The position numbers and the translations under genes are program-made. A stretch of DNA of 27,957 nucleotides from CALLPQ01 sp964421675 (GTDB lineage Bacteria; Pseudomonadota; Alphaproteobacteria; Caulobacterales; Parvularculaceae), in the NCBI GenBank assembly GCA_964421675.1, contig CAYQXV010000038.1, forward strand, positions 1 to 27,957, given 5' to 3'. This document shows, piece after piece, positions 1 through 7,757 of this stretch. Below the pieces are notes generated by a model. The model was not told the DNA's origin and searched no databases. It saw only the letters and a list, made by a program, of their open reading frames with translations. How positions within the stretch are numbered: the first letter of the stretch is position 1; each line of letters opens with the position of its first letter.

Positions 1-1
1 G

Positions 2-193
2 GACACCGACAGCGATGATGGCGGTATTGATGACATTGTCGAAGCACAATTCGGCCAGACCTTTGTTGAACCAACGGGTAATGACGAAGATGGCGACGGC
101 TTGGATGATGCGTTTGATGCAACGCCCGATAGCGGTGCTGCGGGCTCTGTGGGCCTTGTTGCAGCCGATACCAATGGCGATGGAACGCCAGAT
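2..193 (+). repeat. Intragenic direct repeat, copy 1 of 2
   Basis: This copy encodes a 64-residue unit running from DTDSDDGGIDD to DTNGDGTPD. The same unit recurs in the same frame 1362 bases downstream, with roughly four fifths of residues identical. Conserved parts include EAQFGQTF, GLDDAFDATP and SGAAGS. The copies look like a duplicated structural module in the repeat protein. Confidence 0.85.
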
Positions 194-2020
194 CATTTAC
201 AAGTTGATGGTGCTGAGGATGATACCCTCCCCGTCACAATTGATAGTTTCGTTCCGGGCCTGAACATAGTAATCCCCCTAATCACCGGCACAGGTATTCC
301 GGGATCAACCATTGTGTTGACCGATGAAAACAGCGCGACCATAGCGCTGATTGATGAAAACGGCGATGCGATATCGCCGGCTGAAATTACAGTCGGCGCG
401 GATGGAACATTTTCCGCCATTCCCGCAACACCGTTAGAAGACGGCGCGGAAGTCACTGCGACCCAGAGCGACATCCCTCATCTTGTCGGCACGCCGCAAG
501 AAAACGATACCTCATCAGTTACCGAAAATATTATCATCGACACCGATGGTGACGGCGTTCAGGACAGCGTCGACATTGATGATGACAATGACGGAATTCT
601 TGATGATGATGAAAATCTGGCAGCAGATCAAGATCCTGACGGCGACGGTATCATCAACCGGTTTGATTTGGACTCAGACGGCGATGGCATCAGCGATCTT
701 GTTGAAAGCCGTGGCTTCGATCTCGATGGTGATGGCACTGTAGATAATGAATTCGTGGACCTCAATGAAAATGGTCTACACGATACCTACGAGCAGACTG
801 AGTTGGTGACGGGTGGCGACTTCACACTTCCTAACGGCGCTGAGCCAGCGTTTGACATTACGGGCACCAACGTGTCCGTGTTCGGTAGACGTTTGTTTAT
901 TAATGGCGGAGCCGTAAGTCCCAACCCCGACCCCGCGGTTACAAGCGATAATGATGGTGTTGCACAACAAGTGTTGAATACCGTTCCTGGACAAGCTTAC
1001 ACCTTAACATTTGAGCTATCTGGGGCTGGGGTTGTTGGATCTGCTAGCCTCGACTTAGACATTTTGTCTTTGAACGAGCCACTTATTCCAACTGCTAGCT
1101 TTACTAATCCTGCAACTCCAACAACACACACAATCCAATTCGTAGCTGATAGCCATGAAGTTCTATTGCGGTTCTCCGATACCACATCTCAGTCGGTTCA
1201 GGGATTTGATATTGCAGTCGACAATGTCAGTGTCACCCCGGACAATCCGTCCTTACCGAGGGCAGATACAGATGATGACGGCATTGAGAATGTGTTTGAC
1301 ATAGATAGCGATGGAGACGGTATTCTCGATTCTATCGAAGGTGATGGCATCATAAACAGCCTTGATACAGACAGCGATAATGGCGGCATCGACGATGTTA
1401 TTGAAGCGCAGTTCGGTCAGACCTTTATTGCACCAACTGGCAATGATGCTGATGACGATGGTCTTGATGACGCATTTGATGCAACGCCGAATAGTGGTGC
1501 TGCGGGCTCTATTGGTCTTGTTCCAGCCGATACCAATAGCGATGGGCTTGCAGACTTCCTCGATGACAATGGCGGTTCGGATGCCCTTCCTTCAACGAGC
1601 GGTGACGATACGCTTACCATCAATGGCAATGGTGTCGCTGGTCTTTCTTCTGCACCGATGAGTGGTGTGATCGCAGATATTGATGGCGACATGGGCACTG
1701 ATACGCTCGCCTTGACAGGAAGCAACATAACGCTAGACCTGACCAACATTGATAATGGTCGGATCAACAGCATCGAAAATATCGACATTTCCGGTAATGG
1801 CGAAAATACTCTAACGCTGGATGCCAATGATCTGCTCGATTTATCCGATGTGACAGACGAGTTGATCGTCTTTGGCGATAGTGACGACATCATTAATATT
1901 GAGGGTAGCTTTACTCTTGACGGAACAAGAGACGTAGACGGTGAAAATTTCGACGTCTATGCAGACGGAACGGCAACCCTGATTGTTGATCCCGATGTCA
2001 CGGTGACTGTCGTGCCGTAA
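2..2020 (+). CDS. C-terminal part of a large secreted calcium-binding repeat protein (5' end outside window)
   Basis: The reading frame is already open at base 2 and runs to a TAA at 2018-2020, so the N-terminus lies upstream of the window. The visible 672 residues are very acidic. They hold many DxDxDGxxD calcium-loop motifs of the thrombospondin type 3 kind in three blocks (about 2-200, 530-790, 1260-1570). Between the last two blocks, at about 800-1230, is a segment rich in beta strands and low in Asp, beginning GGDFTLPNG and ending VDNVSV, which resembles a carbohydrate-binding jelly-roll module. The final ~150 residues (DLSDVTDELIVFGDSDD and following) resemble the closing module of large RTX/Ig-type surface proteins; I infer type I secretion or surface attachment. 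There is no transmembrane segment. A 64-residue unit occurs twice. The substrate or ligand is unknown. Confidence 0.8.
   Translation, partial: DTDSDDGGIDDIVEAQFGQTFVEPTGNDEDGDGLDDAFDATPDSGAAGSVGLVAADTNGDGTPDHLQVDGAEDDTLPVTIDSFVPGLNIVIPLITGTGIPGSTIVLTDENSATIALIDENGDAISPAEITVGADGTFSAIPATPLEDGAEVTATQSDIPHLVGTPQENDTSSVTENIIIDTDGDGVQDSVDIDDDNDGILDDDENLAADQDPDGDGIINRFDLDSDGDGISDLVESRGFDLDGDGTVDNEFVDLNENGLHDTYEQTELVTGGDFTLPNGAEPAFDITGTNVSVFGRRLFINGGAVSPNPDPAVTSDNDGVAQQVLNTVPGQAYTLTFELSGAGVVGSASLDLDILSLNEPLIPTASFTNPATPTTHTIQFVADSHEVLLRFSDTTSQSVQGFDIAVDNVSVTPDNPSLPRADTDDDGIENVFDIDSDGDGILDSIEGDGIINSLDTDSDNGGIDDVIEAQFGQTFIAPTGNDADDDGLDDAFDATPNSGAAGSIGLVPADTNSDGLADFLDDNGGSDALPSTSGDDTLTINGNGVAGLSSAPMSGVIADIDGDMGTDTLALTGSNITLDLTNIDNGRINSIENIDISGNGENTLTLDANDLLDLSDVTDELIVFGDSDDIINIEGSFTLDGTRDVDGENFDVYADGTATLIVDPDVTVTVVP
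1364..1555 (+). repeat. Intragenic direct repeat, copy 2 of 2
   Basis: This is the second copy of the 64-residue calcium-loop module found at 2-193. It differs at about a dozen residues, most of them conservative or in Asp-rich loops. Many synonymous differences at the DNA level indicate that the duplication is old rather than recent. Confidence 0.85.
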
Positions 2021-2050
2021 GCCACGCTTTTGCAATCGATCAAATAACAG

Positions 2051-2084
2051 GTGCACAAATCCAAAAGGGTTTGTGCACTTTTTT
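2051..2084 (+). terminator. Rho-independent terminator of the repeat-protein gene
   Basis: A 12-bp stem (GTGCACAAATCC paired with GGGTTTGTGCAC, one T-G wobble) closes an AAAA loop and is followed by six T residues. It begins 30 bases after the stop codon of the repeat protein. No T tract follows on the other strand, so it acts in the plus direction only. Confidence 0.92.
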
Positions 2085-2123
2085 ATTGGTCCCTTTTGTG
2101 AGCGGTGCGGTCGGGCGTGTATT

Positions 2124-2426
2124 TTATGAGGGTGCGTTGCTCGCCCAATGTCCGCGATAGGTGTCGCTCCAGCGTTCGTAAATCATTTGGATTGGATCGA
2201 CATTCAGATAGAGGCGGCGCGAACGACCCTCTTTCTTGCTGATCACCAGGCCTGCACGCTCCAGAACGGTGAGGTGATTCATCACCGCGATCCGGCTGAC
2301 ATCGAAATTCGCAGCAAGCTTGCCGACCGTTTGGCCCGCCTGTGCGCTGAGCAAATCAAGAATGGCACGGCGCGTTTCATGGGCGAGCGCGTGGAAGACG
2401 TGATCCATATCTTCATTAGTAATCAT
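2124..2426 (-). CDS. ArsR/SmtB-family winged-helix transcriptional regulator
   Basis: The protein has 100 residues, the usual ArsR-family size. Residues 8-28 (HVFHALAHETRRAILDLLS) and the recognition region near 38-60 (FDVSRIAVMNHLTVLERAGL) are the hallmark winged-helix sequence. SKKEGRSRRLYLN forms the wing. There is no ArsR-type CxC metal site in the helix, so it is more likely a non-metal member of the type often paired with SRPBCC or small transporter genes, but no such partner is adjacent. The chosen ATG has no Shine-Dalgarno sequence. A near-consensus promoter places the transcription start at or next to the A of this ATG, arguing for a leaderless message. A palindrome over the start codon suggests autorepression. 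Confidence 0.88.
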   Translation of the reverse strand: MITNEDMDHVFHALAHETRRAILDLLSAQAGQTVGKLAANFDVSRIAVMNHLTVLERAGLVISKKEGRSRRLYLNVDPIQMIYERWSDTYRGHWASNAPS

Positions 2427-2436
2427 GTAATTACAT
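2425..2436. promoter_or_regulatory. Palindrome ATGTAATTACAT over the arsR -10 box and start codon
   Basis: This is a perfect 12-bp palindrome. It covers most of the -10 hexamer, the predicted transcription start and the first bases of the arsR coding region. A dimeric ArsR repressor bound here would block polymerase, so it is a good candidate for an autoregulatory operator. Binding is inferred, not shown. Confidence 0.55.
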
Positions 2437-2461
2437 TATTGCTAAATTGCTTAAGTGTCAA
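2433..2461 (-). promoter_or_regulatory. Sigma-70-type promoter of the arsR gene, apparently leaderless
   Basis: Read on the minus strand, TTGACA (2456-2461) is followed after exactly 17 bases by TAATGT (2433-2438). The next six bases are AATTAC and then the ATG at 2426. Initiation about seven bases after the -10 box would therefore fall on the start codon itself. Confidence 0.75.
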
Positions 2462-2497
2462 GACGCATCTCACGACAAGCCGAGGGTAAACAGTCCT

Positions 2498-2531
2498 CGC
2501 CCGTTCAGACTATTGATGGTCTTTTCGGGCG
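2498..2531 (+). other. Hairpin in the arsR-pheS intergenic region
   Basis: CGCCCG (2498-2503) pairs with CGGGCG (2526-2531). An inner stem AGACTA/TGGTCT closes a TTGA loop, with a symmetric 3x3 internal loop (TTC/TTT) between the stems. No T tract follows, so it is not a simple terminator. It lies about 100 bases upstream of pheS and could be a leader structure or an operator. The 203 bases between arsR and pheS otherwise show no gene. Confidence 0.5.
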
Positions 2532-2629
2532 CGCGGCCAATTTATGCTTGCCTGCGATAAGGGGTGACATTGCAGTAGGGATCGGTAATACCGGAGGTCA
2601 AATTTTATTGTGATCGAAAAAGACGAACC

Positions 2630-3709
2630 ATGACTGATCTTAGCGCTCTTGAATCTGACCTCTCTAGCCAAATTAGTGAGGCAAATGACCTATCATCTCT
2701 GGATGCTGTGCGGGTGCATGCGCTCGGCAAAAAGGGGGTAATCTCCGAGCAGATGAAAACCCTCGGCAAGATTAGCCCTGAGGAGCGTAAAGAACGCGGG
2801 CCGGCATTGAACGGGTTGAAAAATCGGATCGCCGATGCCGTTGAGGCTAAACGAGAAGCCCTTGAGCAAGCCGCGCTAGATGAGCGTCTGGCAACAGAAA
2901 AAATTGACATTACGCTGCCGGTTTTGCCAGAGGGCACCGGCAAGTTGCATCCGGTAACGCAAGTGATTGAAGAAATCTCAGCGATTTTTTCTTCAATGGG
3001 CTTTGATGTTGCAGAAGGCCCCGACATTGAGGACGATTTTCATAATTTCACCGCGTTAAACTTTCCCGCTGATCATCCAGCGCGTGAAATGCATGACACG
3101 TTTTTTCTTGAACCCGGCGAAGAGGGCGGTGAGCGCAAAGTGCTGCGCACCCATACAAGTCCGGTTCAGATTCGCACCATGATGTCTCGCAAACCGCCAA
3201 TTCGTATTATTATTCCGGGGCGGACATTTCGATGCGACTCTGATCAAACCCACACTCCCATGTTCCATCAGGTCGAAGGACTTGTCATCGACCGGGGTAG
3301 CCATATGGGCCACTTGAAAGGAACGTTAGAGGCCTTTGTCAAAGCGTTCTTTGAGGTTGATTCTGTCGAAACGCGTTTCCGGCCGCATTTTTTTCCGTTT
3401 ACGGAACCATCCGCTGAGATGGATGTAAAATATGAACGCGTTGGCAACGAAGTGCGGATTGGGCAGGGCGAAAAATGGATGGAAATTCTGGGCTGCGGAA
3501 TGGTTCACCCGAATGTTCTGAAAAATTGTGGGCTCGACCCTGATGAATATCAGGGATTTGCCTGGGGTATGGGCGTTGATCGTCTTGCCATGCTGAAATA
3601 TGGCATTCCCGATTTGCGCGATTTCTTCGCCGCAGATTTCCGGTGGCTCGACCATTATGGATTTGACGCTTATGACCCGGCAAATCTTGCAACCGGATTG
3701 AGCCGCTGA
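2630..3709 (+). CDS. pheS: Phenylalanine-tRNA ligase alpha subunit
   Basis: This is the catalytic alpha subunit of the alpha2-beta2 phenylalanyl-tRNA synthetase, which charges tRNA-Phe in the cytoplasm. The 359 residues match the usual length. Residues 1-85 form the helical, charged N-terminal arm. The class II catalytic core follows: DTFFLEP near residue 160, motif 2 RTFRCDSDQTHTPMFHQ near 197, and motif 3 GFAWGMGVDRLAML near 309, ending DLRDFF. The ATG at 2630 has only a weak ribosome site (AAAGACGAA); a good GGAGG lies further upstream at 2593-2597. pheT follows after 80 bases. The rpmI-rplT genes that often precede pheS are not here. Confidence 0.97.
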   Translation: MTDLSALESDLSSQISEANDLSSLDAVRVHALGKKGVISEQMKTLGKISPEERKERGPALNGLKNRIADAVEAKREALEQAALDERLATEKIDITLPVLPEGTGKLHPVTQVIEEISAIFSSMGFDVAEGPDIEDDFHNFTALNFPADHPAREMHDTFFLEPGEEGGERKVLRTHTSPVQIRTMMSRKPPIRIIIPGRTFRCDSDQTHTPMFHQVEGLVIDRGSHMGHLKGTLEAFVKAFFEVDSVETRFRPHFFPFTEPSAEMDVKYERVGNEVRIGQGEKWMEILGCGMVHPNVLKNCGLDPDEYQGFAWGMGVDRLAMLKYGIPDLRDFFAADFRWLDHYGFDAYDPANLATGLSR

Positions 3710-3789
3710 ACGCCAAACGACTATCGTCTTAGACCATCAAATTGGGGGATCCCCCCTAAAATCACCGATTTAAACCATATGATTTTGTC

Positions 3790-6228
3790 ATGAAATTTAC
3801 CCTGTCCTGGCTCAAAGAGCATCTCGAAACCCAAGCGACCCTCGATGAGATCGTGGAAACCATGGTCAAAGTTGGCCTTGAAGTTGAAGCGGTTGAAGAC
3901 CCTTCAGAGCGTTTGTCTGCATTTACCATTGGCGAGGTATTGGAGGCCAGTGCGCATCCCGATGCGGACAAGTTGCGGGTTTGCAAGGTGGCGACGAAAG
4001 ATGGGGAAAAGCAGATTGTTTGCGGCGCGCCGAATGCACGCGCTGGCATTAAGGTCGCTTATGCCCCTGTTGGTGCTTATGTGCCCGGTATTGATGTGAC
4101 ATTGTCAAAAGCCAAAATTCGCGGTGTTGAAAGTTTCGGCATGATGTGTTCGGCGCGCGAACTTGAGATGGGGGATGATCATGATGGGATTATCGAAGCC
4201 CCCGCTGATGCCAATGTTGGTGCGCCAGTTGCTGAGGTTATGGAGCTTAATGACCCGGTTATCGATTTTGAGGTTACGCCAAATCGTCCCGATACGAATG
4301 GAATTAACGGTGTTGCCCGCGATTTGGCCGCTGCAGGGCTGGGGCGTTTGATCACCAAGACGGTTGAGCCTGTGGCCGGGTCTTTTCCCTCACCGCAAGC
4401 GGTTCATCTTGATCTTGAGAGCAAGGATGAAGCAGCGTGTAGTTTTTTCGTTGGCCGGTATGTGCGCGGTGTAAAAAATGGACCATCGCCAAAATGGTTG
4501 CAGGACCGCTTGCGGGCAATTGGGTTGCGTCCGATCAATGCGCTGGCGGATATGACCAATTATATCGCTTACGATCGAGCGCGCCCGCTCCATGTGTTTG
4601 ATGCTGACAAGCTAAAGGGCAGTGTCGGTGCGAGACTGGGCAAGGCGAAAGAAAAATTCAACGCGCTTGACGGAAAAGAGTACGAAGTCGATGAGAAGAT
4701 GACCGTTATCGCTGATGATAGCGGCGTTCTTGGGCTTGGCGGCATTATTGGCGGCGAAGATACTGGGTGTACCGACGAAACTGTAAACGTCTTCATTGAA
4801 AGCGCCTATTTTGACCCGCTTCGAACCGCAAGAACCGGGCGGCGAACGGGCATCACATCCGATGCGCGATATCGTTTTGAGCGCGGCGTTGATCCGAATT
4901 TTGTTGAACCCGGCATTGAGCTGGCCACCCAGATGGTGCTTGATTTGTGCGGCGGCGAGGCAAGTGCGCTGGAAATTGCGGGTGCCTGCCCACCATTCGA
5001 TAAGTCCGCTGGCTTCCCATTGGCAGAAGTGAAGCGGCTAACCGGTGTTGATGTTTCAAATGATGATGCGCGCAATATTTTAATCGCGCTCGGATTTACA
5101 GTTGAGCCGGGTACGGATGACAGTAATTGGTTGGTGCGCGTGCCGAGCTGGCGCCCCGACATTGAAGGCAAGGCCGATATTGTCGAGGAAATTATCCGCA
5201 TTGTCGGTTTGGATGCATTGCCATCGCAAACCCTGCCGTCCTTGCAAGCGGTGGAGGGGCCTAAAATTACGCCCGCACAAAATCGGCGGCGCTTGGCGCG
5301 CCGTGCGCTTGCCGCGCGCGGGTTAAATGAGGCCGTTACATGGTCTTTTACTGAAGAAAGCCATGCTTCGCATTTTTGTCAGGGTAAAGATTGGTTGAAA
5401 AGTCAGGGTCTTAAACTTGCTAATCCTATTTCTTCTGATTTGGGTGTGATGCGGCCTTCTATTTTACCCAATCTGATCTCTGCCATACAGCGCAATGCCG
5501 ATCGCGGGGCCGGGGTCGGGGCAAGCGGCGACCTTGCCCTTTTTGAAGTTGCCCCAATTTATTTTTCTGACGGTGTGGACGGTCAAATGACACTCGCATC
5601 GGGAATCCGCAAATCGACGCAAGCGCGCCATTGGCAAGGCGGGAAGGGCAATGTTGATCCCTATACGGTAAAGGCTGATTGCCTTGCGGCCCTTGAGGCA
5701 GCGGGGGCTCAAATGCGCAGCCTGCAAACAACAGCAGATGCCCCCAAATGGTTTCATCCTGGCCGATCCGGGGTTTTGAAGCTGGGCCCTAAAAATATTC
5801 TTGCAGAATTTGGCGAAATTCATCCGCGAATTTTGAAAGAGATGGATATTGAGGGCCCGCTATATGGCTTTGAGGTGGCTTTAGATAATATTCCTTCGGG
5901 TAAAGCGCGCGCAACCAAGACGCGCAAGGCGCTAGAGTTGTCTGAGTTTTTACCGCTTACCCGTGACTTTGCGTTTCTTGTCGGCGATGATGTGCCCGCG
6001 GAAAGCGTGGTGCGCGCCGTGCAAGGTGCGGATAAAAAATTGATCACCAAAGTCGACGTCTTCGATATTTATCAAGGCAAAGGTGTCCCAGAGGGACAAA
6101 AATCGCTTGCTGTAGCGGTTATGTTAAGCCCGCAAGCAGCAACCCTTACCGATGAAAATATTGAAGCGGTATCCTCGCGTATCGTTGCGCAGGTTGAAAA
6201 GGCGACCGGTGGCACATTGCGTGGCTAA
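3790..6228 (+). CDS. pheT: Phenylalanine-tRNA ligase beta subunit
   Basis: This is the beta subunit of phenylalanyl-tRNA synthetase; it binds tRNA and edits misacylated Tyr-tRNA. The 812 residues are full length for the bacterial form. Visible domains are the EMAP-type tRNA-binding domain (about 40-150, with CGAPN and GVESFGMMCS), B3/B4 editing domain (FEVTPNRPD near 160, then about 205-385), the B5 domain (about 400-475, DIEGKADIVEEIIRI), the catalytic-like core, and a C-terminal anticodon-binding FDX-ACB domain (about 714-812, LPLTRDFAFLV). It follows pheS. No clear Shine-Dalgarno precedes the ATG. A five-codon frame, ATG at 3779 to TGA at 3793, overlaps the start and might couple translation. 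It converges with the next gene, leaving a 10-base gap. Confidence 0.97.
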   Translation: MKFTLSWLKEHLETQATLDEIVETMVKVGLEVEAVEDPSERLSAFTIGEVLEASAHPDADKLRVCKVATKDGEKQIVCGAPNARAGIKVAYAPVGAYVPGIDVTLSKAKIRGVESFGMMCSARELEMGDDHDGIIEAPADANVGAPVAEVMELNDPVIDFEVTPNRPDTNGINGVARDLAAAGLGRLITKTVEPVAGSFPSPQAVHLDLESKDEAACSFFVGRYVRGVKNGPSPKWLQDRLRAIGLRPINALADMTNYIAYDRARPLHVFDADKLKGSVGARLGKAKEKFNALDGKEYEVDEKMTVIADDSGVLGLGGIIGGEDTGCTDETVNVFIESAYFDPLRTARTGRRTGITSDARYRFERGVDPNFVEPGIELATQMVLDLCGGEASALEIAGACPPFDKSAGFPLAEVKRLTGVDVSNDDARNILIALGFTVEPGTDDSNWLVRVPSWRPDIEGKADIVEEIIRIVGLDALPSQTLPSLQAVEGPKITPAQNRRRLARRALAARGLNEAVTWSFTEESHASHFCQGKDWLKSQGLKLANPISSDLGVMRPSILPNLISAIQRNADRGAGVGASGDLALFEVAPIYFSDGVDGQMTLASGIRKSTQARHWQGGKGNVDPYTVKADCLAALEAAGAQMRSLQTTADAPKWFHPGRSGVLKLGPKNILAEFGEIHPRILKEMDIEGPLYGFEVALDNIPSGKARATKTRKALELSEFLPLTRDFAFLVGDDVPAESVVRAVQGADKKLITKVDVFDIYQGKGVPEGQKSLAVAVMLSPQAATLTDENIEAVSSRIVAQVEKATGGTLRG

Positions 6229-6238
6229 CGTAAGGTTT

Positions 6239-7642
6239 TTAATCTTTATGAGCCGGTGCGCGTTCGGCGCTTGGGAAGAATAAAAAGACAAGCATAAGCA
6301 GATAGCTTGCATAGTCCCATGCGATAGCGAGGGCCCAGACGTCTGAAAAAATCTGGAAATTTTTAAGAACGCCGTCCCGCGGTGTGATGATTGAAAGCCC
6401 CGGTATGCGTTCAGCTTCAACGACCGCTTGGGTGCGCCGTGGGGGGCGGCTTGCCTCAATATCAACAGGTGGGGGCGGATCCAAAATCTCCCGAAAAATA
6501 TCCAGACCGCGCGCCGGGCTTAATTCTGCGGCGGAAGGAATTGGCACGGAGGGTTTTCGGGAAGATTGTCTGCGGGTCAATCTGTTCAAGGCATTTGTGA
6601 CTTCATCGGCATAGCGATCAATTACTTGTTGCTGAATGGCCCCGCTCGGTCCTGTTGATAAGAGTGGTTTGGGATTTGCCCGATCAAAATTATCTAACTG
6701 TTGCTGCATCAATAATAGCAATCGTCGGTCAAGCCGCCATCGATTTAATGTTTGTGCAAAGCCATCAAATTGATTTTCAAATTCGCGTGCCCAGCGATCA
6801 TAATTTTCAAATGCATTTGAGTTGAGAAGTAACTTCATCCCATCGATTTGTTGGCTGCAAACGGAAGGATCGTAAGGGTTAAGATCGCTATCGCCTTGTC
6901 GTTCATTGACAATCGCTCGGGCACTTTTTTCAAGAGTGCCAAGCCATTCAGCGACGCCATCAATATAGTCAGACGTCGCGCCGCGTCCTCGAATGCCGGT
7001 TTGGCCTCCTGTTTCGGCCTCGCGCCGGGCCGCGCGCTTAACATCTGCAATTGCGATGGACAGGTCATCAACAAATAAAAGATCGGCAAGGCGGAACCTA
7101 ACGACGCCTGTACACTCTTCCTGCAAGCGGGCCAATTCCGAGCTATAGGTGTAGCGAACCGCATCGACACCTGCGATTCCAACGACACTCGTCCATGTTG
7201 AGATAAAAAATAAAATCAGGGCCAGTAACGGGATTAAAAAGAATATTTTTACGCTGCGTTCGAGAAAAAACAGCCCATCTGCCAAAATGGCAAGGCCGCC
7301 TGATTGTTTGTCGAGCCCGCGAAACCAATCGCGATGACGCACAAGCTCTGCACCGCCGACCCAGATTGCAACGGCCACAAAAAATACAAAGACACCAAAG
7401 GCGGGCGGTAACACAAGGTTGCGGAATATGTCTTCTGATTCCTGCGATGTTATTAGTCCAAAGCCAATTGCTGAGCTAACCGCGCTAAAAAAAGCGGATG
7501 TCACTGCAACGACAATAAACAATCGGTTGAATAGGGAGCTGCTCTCAAGACGGCGTGAGTTCAAAATGAGAAAAATGATGAATCCCATCGCAATAACGCC
7601 AAACGCGCCAATTGCTGGCATAAATCCGGTTAGAGATTCCAT
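6239..7642 (-). CDS. Membrane protein of unknown function, four N-terminal helices and one C-terminal helix
   Basis: I do not recognise a named family for this 467-residue protein. The N-terminal 155 residues contain four hydrophobic segments (about 8-28, 38-62, 78-98, 128-152). They are followed by about 270 residues that are polar and mainly helical, with many Arg, Gln and Asp and likely coiled-coil stretches (for example RRLLLLMQQQLDNFDRA). A Pro-rich linker with PPPPVDIEASRPPRR lies near 390-405. A last hydrophobic segment (about 430-455) precedes a short charged tail. The ATG at 7642 has a good ribosome site (GAGGGG). The gene is divergent from the ABC exporter at 7758, and the 115-base spacer carries two inverted repeats. 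The shape would suit a sensor or scaffold, but no catalytic motif is visible. Confidence 0.8.
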   Translation of the reverse strand: MESLTGFMPAIGAFGVIAMGFIIFLILNSRRLESSSLFNRLFIVVAVTSAFFSAVSSAIGFGLITSQESEDIFRNLVLPPAFGVFVFFVAVAIWVGGAELVRHRDWFRGLDKQSGGLAILADGLFFLERSVKIFFLIPLLALILFFISTWTSVVGIAGVDAVRYTYSSELARLQEECTGVVRFRLADLLFVDDLSIAIADVKRAARREAETGGQTGIRGRGATSDYIDGVAEWLGTLEKSARAIVNERQGDSDLNPYDPSVCSQQIDGMKLLLNSNAFENYDRWAREFENQFDGFAQTLNRWRLDRRLLLLMQQQLDNFDRANPKPLLSTGPSGAIQQQVIDRYADEVTNALNRLTRRQSSRKPSVPIPSAAELSPARGLDIFREILDPPPPVDIEASRPPRRTQAVVEAERIPGLSIITPRDGVLKNFQIFSDVWALAIAWDYASYLLMLVFLFFPSAERAPAHKD

Positions 7643-7658
7643 TGGTGCCCCTCAATGA

Positions 7659-7679
7659 CCCTACTTGATAAGTATAGGG
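7659..7679. promoter_or_regulatory. Inverted repeat between divergent membrane-protein and ABC-exporter genes
   Basis: CCCTA (7659-7663) pairs with TAGGG (7675-7679), and the inner CTT/AAG continues the symmetry with a two-base offset. It lies 17 bases upstream of the minus-strand gene and could be an operator for one or both genes. Confidence 0.35.
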
Positions 7680-7725
7680 CGGAATTGGGGTCGGCGCAAA
7701 ATAAATGTACCGTGATAATGCTTTT

Positions 7726-7741
7726 CACCGTTCGAGCGGTG
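7726..7741. promoter_or_regulatory. Near-perfect 16-bp palindrome upstream of the ABC exporter
   Basis: CACCGTTCGAGCGGTG is symmetric about TCGA except for one T-G pair. It ends 16 bases before the exporter ATG at 7758, where it could be a repressor site or an RNA hairpin shielding the ribosome site. No strong Shine-Dalgarno is visible nearby. Confidence 0.4.
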
Positions 7742-7757
7742 TGGCAGAACGCGGCCA

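Noticed and set aside
2..1570. Repeat array as a CRISPR or mobile element
   Set aside because: The repeats are coding, in frame and too long, with no spacers; they are protein modules.
1417..1893. 158-residue minus-strand frame inside the repeat protein
   Set aside because: It is the antisense of Asp-rich repeat codons, giving Ser/Val/Leu-rich low-complexity translation; a shadow frame.
2593..2613. Start-stop micro-frame (GGAGG then TTG-TGA) ahead of pheS
   Set aside because: The spacing is loose and a one-codon frame has no independent support; it is only mentioned as part of the leader.
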